Assembly: GCA_033807775.1 (NCBI GenBank)
Contig: CM066321.1
Location: 38,726,850-38,790,849, forward strand
Length of the DNA: 64,000 bases
Origin: Saussurea involucrata
Taxonomy: Eukaryota > Streptophyta > Magnoliopsida > Asterales > Asteraceae
Direction: 5' to 3'
Shown here: one piece after another, positions 10,380 to 20,418 of the stretch
Layout of the letters: each line of letters begins with the position of its first letter
Position numbering within the stretch: position 1 is the stretch's first letter
Program-made: the position numbers and the translations under genes
The notes under the pieces: generated by a model
The model's input: the letters and a program-made list of their open reading frames with translations, nothing else
Database searches by the model: none
What the model was told of the DNA's origin: nothing

Positions 10380-11076
10380 ATTTCCCATCCTCAACTATCT
10401 CATTACACACTGTGCTTAACTCACTACCGGGACTACAGGGTACCGGGACTTATACAGTACCGGGACTCTTAGTACCGGGAGTTCCTATACCGGGAGTTCC
10501 CATTACCGGAACTCTCACTACCGGAAGTCTGCTATACCGGGACTCACACTACCGGGAGTCTTCTATACCGGGACTCATACTACCGGGAGTCTTCTATACC
10601 GGGACTCACACTACCGGGAGTCTTCTATACCAGGGCTCACAGTACCGGGAGTCTTCTAAGAACTCATTCGGTTTCCAATTACCCAGAAATCGATTGAAAT
10701 CCATTCAAGTCACGGATTTAGAGATTCTAAACCGATAGAAGTCTAATACTACAGATTATAGACACAAATTGTAAAGGACTTACCTCCAAGTCGATTCTAA
10801 TTCCCTTGATTGATGTAGGAACCGTACTTTCGCCTTCTGCTCCTTTTTACCTCCGCACACACACAAACACTTTTCTATTTTTGGTAACTGAGGGTTGCTC
10901 TGATACCTATAAGGTATATATATAACAATTTACACTTTTCGCTTAAATTCTTCCATAAGTACCAAAACACCCTTGAACTTATAACTTACCTCCAACTTAC
11001 CCTAAACATTAAATCTTAAGGTTAAATATTTTAACTGATAGGGAATTTATCTAACTGACTTACCCGGGGTATTACA
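10380..11076 (-). repeat. D'-type gypsy LTR, partial, minus strand
   Basis: In the sense direction it starts TGTAATACCCCGGGTAAGT at 11076, identical to the D LTRs, and then aligns with them in short blocks (GTTTGTGTGTGTG, GGTAAGT..CCTTTACAA, ATCGGTTTAGAAT, TTGAGGAT). Where D repeats TCCGGA, this LTR repeats TACCGGGA about 15 times (10425-10660). It stops at the C-like LTR boundary, so its 3' end lies outside the window. It interrupts the B2 gag at 11077. Confidence 0.75.
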
Positions 11077-12351
11077 TCTCTGTCCTCTACTTTTTGTGTT
11101 GGGAAAATCCAAGAGGATGTGATCTCTGGTACTGCTGCTTTCAAAAGAATCAAAACCTCAGATGTTTACAAAAGAACCAGAAGGCTAGACTTTAGGAATG
11201 TTAGCTATGACTCCTTGAATCATGAAAAGATTATTAAACCATCTTCAAAGTTTATTCTCGATCAAGGAAGAGCTAGAATCATACTTCCTAACTCTGTTAA
11301 TAGTCTGGATCCAACAGAGATTTTCAACTTCAATTCTTTCAAGGAACATAAGTCTGTTACTTCTGTGGAAGTGCCCTCTGTTGAAAAATCACAGAGCGAG
11401 CTCAACCCTGAAGCACCAGTCTTCTCTCCCACTTCATAAACAATTAGAACATCTTTTGAAGAAGATCTCATGAAAGTTCTTGAGGAAAATGCTGTTTTTG
11501 ATGCATTGAAACCAAAGTTGAGAAAGTTTAAGTCTGTCAAAACCAATATCTCAGTGATAACCCCAGAGTCTAACACCCCCAAAAGAGCCACCAGAGACTT
11601 TCTAGACTCTGACAGTGACTCTGACTCTGAGGTAGATGAGCAAATTTTCTATGCTCAAAAGAAAGTTTTGCATAAACCAAAGCAGATACCCGCAGGATGT
11701 TTTGATCTGAAAAAGGATGTCGCATTCTTTAAGAAACAAACTAGATTTATACCAATGACTGAGTTTGATAACAAAAGCTTTAGGGTTCTTGCTTCTAACA
11801 CAATAGAAGTCAAGAAAAGAGAGAATGCAAGAAATGTTCCTGTAAACAACAATACCTCTGTTCCCTTAGCTTTTAAGCCTGTGAAATTTACTCCAGAACA
11901 GAAGGGTAAATGGATAGTTAATGACAGACCTATTCCCAATTCTGGTGTAAATCAAAGAAGAAACTCTTTTTGGCAAAGTGAGTCTGTTCCAAAGAAAAAC
12001 AACTCTTTCAAGCAAAAACAAGACATAATGTATGGTCCCAAGGTTTTTCAGAATCAAGTACCATTCAAACAACAGTTTTTGAACAAAAACAGTAATGTGC
12101 ATCAGTTATCTTCATGTTCTATCAACTGCAATTGCATTCAACTGTTGTTAAAACTGCAAAATCACATGAATGGTCCCCATTGTGTTCTGAATCAGTCACC
12201 ACAAAGGAAAAATCCTAAGACTATTCAGAATACACAGAGAATGACCTCTGGCACAACATCAAAGAATGTAAAGCCAGTAGGAAAGACTGTTAACACCTCA
12301 AAGCCTAACAAGAAAGGACCCATCTTGCAATGGGTACCTAAAAGAAACTAA
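11077..12351 (+). pseudogene. B2 gag, C-terminal part
   Basis: C-terminal portion of a copia Gag in one frame, with an internal TAA at 11437-11439 and no frameshift. The region is Lys/Asn/Ser-rich with an acidic Asp-Ser cluster near 11605-11640. A clear CCHC knuckle is not visible; CSINCNC near 12118 is only a cysteine cluster. It ends PILQWVPKRN and TAA (12349-12351), in frame with pol. The N-terminal UBN2-type part is lost at the D' insertion. Confidence 0.7.
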
Positions 12352-12363
12352 TCTATCTTGCAG
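12349..12363 (+). promoter_or_regulatory. B2 gag stop and splice-acceptor-like junction
   Basis: Gag TAA, then TCTATCTTG and CAG (12361-12363), in the protease frame. The upstream AACTAAT resembles a plant branch-point (YTRAY-like). The same layout occurs in A1, A3 and E. It could serve 3' splice-site use or simply surround a readthrough stop. No donor was assigned. Confidence 0.4.
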
Positions 12364-14584
12364 AAGCCTCATGTGCAGATCTGGTACCTAGATTCCGGAT
12401 GTTCCAGGCACATGACGGGCAATAAGGAGCTGCTGACTTCATTTAAGAACAAGAAGGGAAGTGCAGTAACCTTTGGAGGAGACAATGGTGGACATATTAG
12501 AGGATATGGTACTTTAGTTAATGGTGGTGTTTCAGTTTCTGAGGTTGCTTATGTTGAAGGATTAAATCATAATCTTCTCAGTATAAGTCAACTCTGTGAT
12601 CATGGATTCGATGTCAATTTTAGGAAGAAGTACTGTTCCTTGTTGCTTTCCGAGTCTGGTCAAGAACTTTAATCCAAATCAAAACTCTACAACAGAGAAA
12701 CTCTGTTTAGTGTCTTTGAAAAGTGAAGATGCCTGGCTCTGGCATAAAATATTTGCCCATGTAAAATTTTCAAATCTTGACAAGCTCGTGAAATTGAACT
12801 TAGTGAAACGACTGCCTTCGCTAAAATTTGACAAAGACCATCTCTGTTCTGCCTGTGAATTGGGTAAGATGAAAAGATCTTCACACAGAACTAAGAGCGA
12901 TCACAATTGTCCCAGACCTTTGCATATGCTTCATATGGATCTCTGTGGTCCAATCTCTGTGCAAAGTCTGTCGGGCAAGAAGTATATACTTGTGCTTATT
13001 GATGAATATTCTAGATATACTTGGATTGAGTTCATCAGAGTAAAATCTGATGTCCCAGAAATTCTGATAAGTTTGTTGAGAAGGATACAGGTTCTGTTAG
13101 GACTAAAAGTTTAAAAGTTGAGAAGTGATAATGGGACAGAGTTTAAGAACGCAAGAATAGATGCTTATCTTTCAGAAGAAGGAATATCCCAAAACTTCTC
13201 AGCTGCCAGAACTCCACAACAGAATGGTGTGGTGGAGAGAAAGAACAGAACTCTGGTAGAAGCCGCCAGAACCATGTTGGCCGGTTCTGTCCTTCCTATC
13301 AACTTCTGGGCAGAGGCAGTCTCAACAGCCTGTTTTACCCAAAATAGAGCTGTAATAGTGAAGATATTTAAGAAGACTCCCTATGAACTCATCAACAACA
13401 GAAGGCCAAACGTGAAATATTTTCACATTTTTGGTTGCAAGTGCTACGTCTTGAATGACAGAGAACAGCTGAGTATATTCGATAAGAAGGCGGGCGAAGG
13501 AATATTTATTGGTTATTCCTTGACCTCTAAAGCCTACAGAGTCTACAACACCAGAACCCGTGTCATTCAAGAAAGTGTAAACGTGTCCTTTGATGAAAGT
13601 ACATCGAGTGCCTCTGATCGCAAATCAACAGAGGGGACACAAACAGAGCAGAAGAAGCCAAGTTCTTCAAAAACAAGGGAAGAAGATATCAATCTCGTGT
13701 TCGATGATTTCTTCGATGATGATGATTCCTCTGTCAACATCAACAGAGACGATCAAGCTCAGAATTCAACAGAACAGAATCTGACAGGTACAACTCTTAC
13801 TGGTCCCTCCAATACTTCACCATCTACTTCTCTGTCTACAGGTGTCATTCAGAGAAATGAGGAACCACAAAGAGAACCTGAGCAAGAACCATCATCACCC
13901 CAGTTAACTAATATTGGGAGAGATTCCCTATTTGAAAGCTCACCTTCATAGAGCCCTGTTGGCAACTCACAGAGCAATGAGGCCACTCTCCAGAGTTGTG
14001 TGCCACAGAGCCCTGGTGCCAATCCACAAAGCTCTGATGCTGAAGATCGTCTTTTCCCATCAAAAGCACAAACCCCACCTGTTGTCCATGCTCCCATGAC
14101 AAGATGGACAAAGGATCACCCTCATCATCTTATAATTGGTGCTGCTGAAGATGGTGTAAAGACAAGATCGGCCACAATCAATGAAGACTTCTTTGTAAAT
14201 TTTCTAAGCATGATTGAGCCGAAGAAGATCACTGAAGCCCTTGAAGACCTAAACTGGATTGAAGCTATGCAAGAGGAGCTTCTGGAGTTTGAACGAAACA
14301 AAGTTTGGTCCTTGGTTCCACTTCCAAAAGGCAAAACTACCATCGGAACCAAGTGGGTGTTTAGAAACAAAAAGGATGAAGATGGGATTATCATTAGAAA
14401 CAAAGCCCGATTGGTTGCTAAGGGATACGGCCAAGACGAAGGCATTGACTATGACGAGACTTTTGCACATGTGGCTAGGCTAGAAGCCATCAGAATCTTC
14501 CTAGCCTATGCTGCTCATAAGGGTTTCAAGGTCTACCAGATGGACGTCAAATCTGCTTTTCTGAATGGCAGATTACAAGAAGAA
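12352..14584 (+). pseudogene. B2 pol, first part: protease, integrase, start of RT
   Basis: Protease WYLDSGCSRHMTG at about 12382, ending after LLSISQLCD. A frameshift lies between about 12596 and 12672. Integrase follows with its zinc-binding region (LWHKIFAH .. CSACELGKMK) and catalytic core blocks DLCGP, RSDNGTEF and GVVERKNRTLVEAAR. In-frame stops occur at 13112 and 13949. The RT begins with the copia blocks GTKWVFRNKKDE, KARLVAKGY and MDVKSAFLNG. The frame breaks at about 14584, where A2 sequence begins, and resumes at 18288. As it stands it cannot make an active polyprotein. Confidence 0.88.
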
Positions 14585-17055
14585 TCTGACGAAGCTGACT
14601 GATCTCACCACCACACTCTCCAACAACTCTACAGCTGTAACAAACGCTGGAGAGAATCTGACGAAGCTGACAACGGTGGTGGAAAAGAAAGCTTCCACAG
14701 ACGACATCAAGATTGTTGATAAGACTCTCAGCGATTTCGCCAAAGTGCTCGCTGACATCTACACAGACTACAACTCACTCAAACAATCAGTTTCCTCCAT
14801 GTCCGGCGAAGTAACAACGCTGAAGACATCGGTTGGAGCACTAGAAGGTGATATGTCTGCTGTGAAGACAAATGTTCAAACTCTGACGACTGACTTAGGC
14901 TCTATAAAGACCGACGTTGGTTCGATGAAAACAATGATTGAAGAGCTGCTCAACAAGGCAAGAACTCCAGCTCCTGCCCCTACCCCTATTTTGGAATCTT
15001 TCACAGCGGCGGATCGCACAGAGCTGAAGAAAATCACGCCTGCTATTTCTGGCCTAGAAGACAGAATAGCAAAGCTTGAAGGTTGTGTGAAAATCTCTGG
15101 CCCAGAAGACAGAGATAACACCAACGCTGAGTCTACCCATTCCTCCCCCAGTCATCATGAGAAAGAGGGGGAGAAGAGCGCCGAACATACCGCTGAAGAT
15201 CTAAACAAAAGCGCTGAAGATCTGAACAAGAGCGCTGAAGACCTTTCCCATGATGAATCTATCAGGGGAGAAAGGAATGAAGATCTGATCGCTGAAAAAC
15301 CTCAGGGAGATGAAAACCCTGAGGGAACCGAGAAGCTCGCCTCTGTATCTGAGGGGGAGAAACTCGAAGAAGACGCTGAAGAATCCGAAGCAGATGATGA
15401 TGAAGCCGTCGACATCCCTGATGATGAACCATCTTCTTCTACAAAGAATGATGATGATGATGACGAAGATGACGATGATTTCTTTATCGTCAAACCTGCC
15501 CCAAGGATCAAAGCTCTTGAAGGTATTTCAATAAAAGAACCTTCAGGGGAGAAGACAAAGACAAAGCCCTCAGCCTCTGGCGCTGAGAAAGGCAAAGGCA
15601 AAGGCCTCGCTGAAGATGAAAATTTGGCGATCTTGCTTGAAAAGCCGGTTTGTCAAGTACACTAAACTTTACTTATATTCCTTCCCTGAACATCTCTATA
15701 CACTATCAGTTCCTCTACCCAAGCCTATACACTTAAACCAATTCTCTCTATCTGTTTCTACCCAAGTTCTTATTTGTAAGATCGCTGCGTTTCAGCTAGT
15801 CCTCTCCCCTGTTTGAGGATATCGCTGAAGGCTCCACAACTGCGACTTCACCAATAATTCCAGCTGCCGCTGAAGAAATAATCCCAGTCTTGGATTTGAT
15901 CTCTGAGACTGATGAACCTGAAGAACAAACTCTCTCACACAGAAACAGACCTTCCTTGGCTCCTCAAAAGCTAAGAGAAGAAGAACATAAGAAAAGAGAA
16001 GAAATAATAAAGCGATTCGAGGATCAGCGAATCATTCTAAGGCGTGATCAACTGCCTTCAGTTCCTCCTAAGTTCAGAATTTCAAAAGCTGAATACAAGG
16101 AACACCGCAGAGCTGAACGCCTCATCGCTGAAAGAAAGGAAGCTGAAGAGAAAGACAAAGAATACGCCATCAAGCTTACTCAAGAATCTGTCAAAGACCC
16201 CAAGCTGAAACGTGTTCCCATTAAAATCTAACGAAAGCTCTGGGAAGAAGCCCAGAAGATCGTGGAAAAGAAAACTGAAGTTTCTCAGACCACCCTGATC
16301 TGGTGTAAAGAGAAAATTCACTTCAGATATCGTCCAGCGAAGATCAACAAGGTATTCATCTCTGGAAGAACATCTATCGGAGTACCTATTGTTGACATCA
16401 AACTTTTCAGAGAAGATGGCCAAACTGAAACCTTTCGCGCTGACACTATAAAAGGTATGGTCTCTCTGAATGGCTGGAGATGAGGTTAGCTATCCAATCG
16501 TCACAATCTAAGTACAAGGATCATTTCGAAAAGCTGATAAACAGACAGATCGATTTGATATCTTCTTGTGTGGACATTCCTCCTCTTCCTGATCTAAAGC
16601 TGAAAAGAAAAAGGGGCTCTCCAAAGAAGAAACGTCAAGATTCAAACTCAGGTCCTGTCATACGAAATGAAACTGGAATTGGTTTCTCTCGCGCTGAAGT
16701 GCTTGGTCCTGACCATGATCTATCTGCCCTTGACATTTCTTTGCCACCATGTGAACTTTTCGTCCCTGGTAAAGTCATCAGTAATCCTTATGGAATATTC
16801 TTTCTCGACTACGACGGACGTAAATGTTTTCAACGGATCGCTGAGCTTCCAATCACTCCAATCGAACAGCTCAGAGATCTCATCTACTGGTGTGACTTCA
16901 GAAAAGACATTCAGGCACGACACCTAAAACCCTTGATCTTCAAAGAAGCGCTGAACAAAAGAAAACAAGGCGTAACGGTTCCTGACTGGATGATCCCCAC
17001 TGAAAAGACGACCCTTGATGAACTTCTCATTAAGGAAGAACCTTTTGAAAACTGA
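14585..17055 (+). pseudogene. A2 ORF3 remnant
   Basis: Third-ORF remnant missing its N-terminal domain. The open frame to 15665 encodes a long heptad-like coiled coil (to about 14960), then acidic and disordered sequence with two GEK-coding polypurine tracts (15164-15178 and 15351-15362) and a Lys/Gly-rich end. Further pieces in shifted frames follow: 15890-16231 (highly charged, predicted helical), a stop at 16229, then 16262-16483 and 16480-17055 with a KLKRKRGSPKKKR nuclear-localisation-like stretch. The DFQLAIE-type C-terminal signature of the B, C and E proteins is not recognisable, so this may be a diverged branch. Function is unknown. The apparent ATG at 14565 belongs to B2 RT sequence and is a chance start. 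Confidence 0.65.
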
Positions 17056-17321
17056 TATAATCTCCTTTTTCTCTATTGTATCAGTTATCCTTCTGTACTT
17101 GTAATTTATTTCGCTTGTACTTATAATCTTTCTGTTCTTCATTGTAACCTGATTCAATATTTTAAAGAAAGATTTCAGCGAACGTACTTTACTCCATCAG
17201 TACTGAAAAGATCCCAGAAAACAGTAAAAGGGACAAATATTTTATGAGTTCTTTTTATCCTTATGTTTTCATTAAATAGCAATTTTCTTTGTTGCTATGT
17301 CGTAATCAAATAGGGGGAGAT
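17056..17321 (+). other. A2 3' untranslated stretch and polypurine tract
   Basis: About 255 bp of AT-rich non-coding sequence after the ORF3 stop, ending in the tract TAGGGGGAGA (17311-17320) directly before the LTR. The tract primes plus-strand synthesis. Confidence 0.85.
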
Positions 17322-18287
17322 TGTTGATCCAAACCCTCAGTGATTTGATAATGACCCTCTCTTAAATACTTAGTGAAAATTGTAAGTAAACAATATGTAT
17401 CAGAGTTTCACTATCGCTGATAAGTACTAAGATCTTACAGTACCGCTGATAGGAACTCTCGCTCTTTAAGTTAAACATTCAGCGAAACTGTTCACCATAA
17501 ATGCTCTGAGTCTGTTCAGTCATTATGATGATCGCTGATAAGTTAGTTGTTTACTTATGATCCCTGAAGACAAGTTTCACGTCAACAAAGGTTCTATGCT
17601 GAAGTCGAAGATCAAGCTCAAGAACCAGCGACAAGTCTCCTAATGAACTGATGCGGATCAGCGAAGACTCAGATTTGTCCACTCAACGTGAAGTATCAAG
17701 TACAAGACTTCAGCTATCGCTGAACTTTATCATCTGCTGAATAGTAAATGATAATCGCTGAATCAACGAAAGCTGATCATGAAGTCCTCCGTACAAAGTA
17801 CTTTTGTCTTAACCACCCTTGCACGCCTCCGTACGAAATGTCAGAAAAGAACCTCCGAATATCTGAAATCGTACAACCACTCTGTTACTACACTGTTCAT
17901 CTATGCGGCTACTAAGGTTGTCAACAAAGGTCAATGACATGCAACCAACCAGCTGATGACACGTGTAAAGTGTATACTGACTTGCATTAAATGCATGCAG
18001 TTTATAAAGAGATGAACTCACTTCATTTTGAAGTAAATTGCTAACTCTGGACAAGTTCATATCTCTTATCTCAAGATAGGTTATTATGAGTAATTTCCTT
18101 ATCTTTCTTAGTGCAAGAAACCTTAGTGTTCCAACTTCTTTAGATTTACGTTTATCCTTAATCTTGTCTCCGCAACAAGCTGTAAATTGTTAATGATTTA
18201 TCAATAAACAATTTAGAAAAGTAAAATCTGTGTGTTTGTATTCAACCCCCCCCTTCTACAAACTTGTATAGGCCTTCGGGACCAACA
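17322..18287 (+). repeat. A2 3' LTR (966 bp)
   Basis: Starts TGTTGATCCAAACCCTCAG and ends GGGACCAACA; nearly collinear with the A1 LTR. TATA-like TATAAAG at 18003-18009. CGCTGA or its complement occurs at least seven times. The bases after it (TATAT) are inside the interrupted B2 RT codons. The left target duplication is lost with the 5' end. Confidence 0.92.
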
Positions 18288-19447
18288 TATATGTTCAGCA
18301 ACCACCAAGTTTTGAATGTTCAGAGTTTCCAGACCATGTTTACAAGCTAGACAAAGCTCTGTACGGCCTTAAGCAAGCTCCCCGAGCCTGGTATGAAACT
18401 CTGTGAAACTTTCTGTTGACTAATCACTTCGAGAAAGGTACTATCGATAAAACTCTATTCTTTAGGAGGTATAAGAATGATAAACTTCTGGTACAAATAT
18501 ATGTTGATGACATTATTTTTGGGTCTACACGGCAAGAGTACTGTGATAAGTTTGAGCAATTGATGAAAAGTGAATTCAAAATGAGCATGATGGGAGAACT
18601 TTCTTTCTTCCTTGGTTTACAAGTAAAACAATCCATCAGAGGGACTTTCATAAGTCAGTCCAAATACATCTCTGACATTTTGAAAAAATACAAGTTCAAT
18701 AATTCAAAACCAATGAAAACTCCTATTGCCACTGGAGTCAAACTTGACTCTGACCTTAATGGTGAACCTGTAGATGTCAAGAACTACAGAGGCATGATAG
18801 GGTCACTTCTGTACTTAACTGCTAGCAGACCTGATATAATGTTTGCAACGTATCTCTGTGCCAGATTTCAAGCAAATCCTAAAGTATCACACTTTTTTGC
18901 TGTCAAGCGTATATTTAAATATCTGAAAGGGACTCAATTCTTGGGTCTCTGGTATCCTCTTAATTCTGGTTTCGAGCTTGTAGCATATACAGATTCAGAT
19001 TATGGAGGATGCAAGAATGACAGAAAAAGTACTTCTGGTAGCTGCCAATTACTTGGTGAAAAATTGGTGAGTTGGACATCCAAGAAACAGAACTGCGTTT
19101 CAACCTCTACAGTAGAAGCAGAGTATGTTGTTGCTGCGAGTTGTTGCTCTCAAGTGCTCTGGATGAAAACTCAACTCAAAGATTATGGCATGGAGTACAA
19201 TAAAATTCTAATTTTGTGTGACTCCAAGAGTGCCATATCAATCACAGCTAACCCAGTTCAGCATTCCAAAACCAAGCATATCGACATAAGGTATCACTTC
19301 ATAAAAGACCATGTTGAAAAAGGGACGATTGAAATGTATTTCGTTTCAACCGACTTCCAATTAGCTGATCTTTTTACAAAAGCCCTTGATGAAAGGAGAT
19401 TTAACTTCTTAATCAGCAAATTGGGTATGCTGAACATGTCCTCCTAA
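18288..19447 (+). pseudogene. B2 pol, second part: RT palm and RNase H
   Basis: Continues the RT from the break at about 14584. It holds LDKALYGLKQAPRAWYE, an in-frame TGA at about 18403, the catalytic YVDD (18500-18511), SKYISDILKKY and the copia RNase H blocks (YTDSDYGG, STSGSCQLLG, STSTVEAEYV, HIDIRYHFIKDHV). The frame is open from 18416 to the natural C-terminus LGMLNMSS and TAA at 19447. The product would convert element RNA to DNA in the particle, but it is separated from the upstream part by 3.7 kb. Confidence 0.88.
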
Positions 19448-20418
19448 CTCTGTTTATAACTCAACAGAGCCTCTGACGATCCTACCAGAGCTCTGTCAAA
19501 TAGTTGGGTAGGATAGTTCAACAGAGTCTCTGATGTTCACCAGAACTCTGTCAGGCATATTTTTTTCAACAAGCTCAGTGAATCTGTTTGTACATATTTT
19601 TTTTTGTTTTGTTTGTACAGTTTTTTCGGGGCTGAAGAGAAAAATCTATCATATAAGCTCATCTTTCAAGGGGGAGCTTATAAAGGAAAACGTGCATGAT
19701 TTTAGGGGGAGCAAGTCAAAATATGTTTTTCAAATCTAAAATGACTTTGCTCCTTTAACCTAAAAGAAAAATCTTTTTGAAGGGAAAACCTGTTCTGATG
19801 AAAACCTTTTTGATAATGTCAAGAACTTACCAGAACTCTGATATTTCACCAGAGCTCTGTTGATTTTCACCAGAACTCTGTGAACCTTCTAAGATAGTTC
19901 TGTTGACGTTCTTTGACCACTTTCACATCAGATACAGAACTCTAAATGATTTTTGGGTAAAGGTGAAACATCTTGGGATACTTGGAAAGAAATGAACAAG
20001 TCATTTCAACAGAGGCAAAACTGTGCTGAGCTCCACCAGAGCTCTGTCGGTTTTCTGCCACGTCATCAGAGACGTGGGTCATTCTTTAAGCGTCAACTAC
20101 TTGTCACCCGCACATCTCTAACCGTGACGGTTTGCTTGCCCAAAAGCGGTCAGAACCAAATCTTACGTGGCATTCTCTGATTGAAAGACAGACCACTAGC
20201 TGTTTCCACGTTCTACTGTAGAGGCCGTTCCACTATCTGAAACTCGAGTGCCTACAGTACCTACGACGATTACCCAGCCACATGTTTAGCGTATAAATAT
20301 CCATTACCCTGACCCATTTCGTTTCTTACGCATTCTGATCATTAAAAAATCCTTCATCTTTCCCTCTCAAAAGTTCAAAACCTTCAAGTTCTTCAAGAAA
20401 AAACCCTAATCTGCAACA
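19448..20418 (+). promoter_or_regulatory. B2 pol-ORF3 spacer: internal polypurine tracts and ORF3 promoter
   Basis: 971 bp without a gene. It holds many CCAGAGCTCTG-like words (19460-20050), two internal polypurine tracts (CAAGGGGGAGC at 19667-19677 and TTAGGGGGAGC at 19703-19712) and a TATA box TATAAATA at 20292-20299. The ATG of ORF3 lies 120 nt further on, after a C/A-rich leader containing AAACCCTAA. I infer that the TATA drives a separate ORF3 transcript. Confidence 0.6.

Larger units (their letters stand above)
14585..18287 (+). mobile_element. A2: 5'-deleted A-family element inside B2 RT
   Basis: Only the ORF3 remnant, polypurine tract and 3' LTR of an A-family element remain. The 5' LTR, primer site, gag and pol are absent. 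The left junction lies in a short similar stretch (GAAGAATCTGACGAAGC is nearly repeated at 14651), so the exact base is uncertain. The right end is the canonical LTR terminus, followed directly by the rest of the B2 RT. A deletion after insertion is the simplest history. Confidence 0.8.

Noticed and set aside
10412..10738. 108-codon Gly/Pro/Thr repeat ORF
   Set aside because: Translation of the TACCGGGA word array in the D' LTR, not a protein gene.
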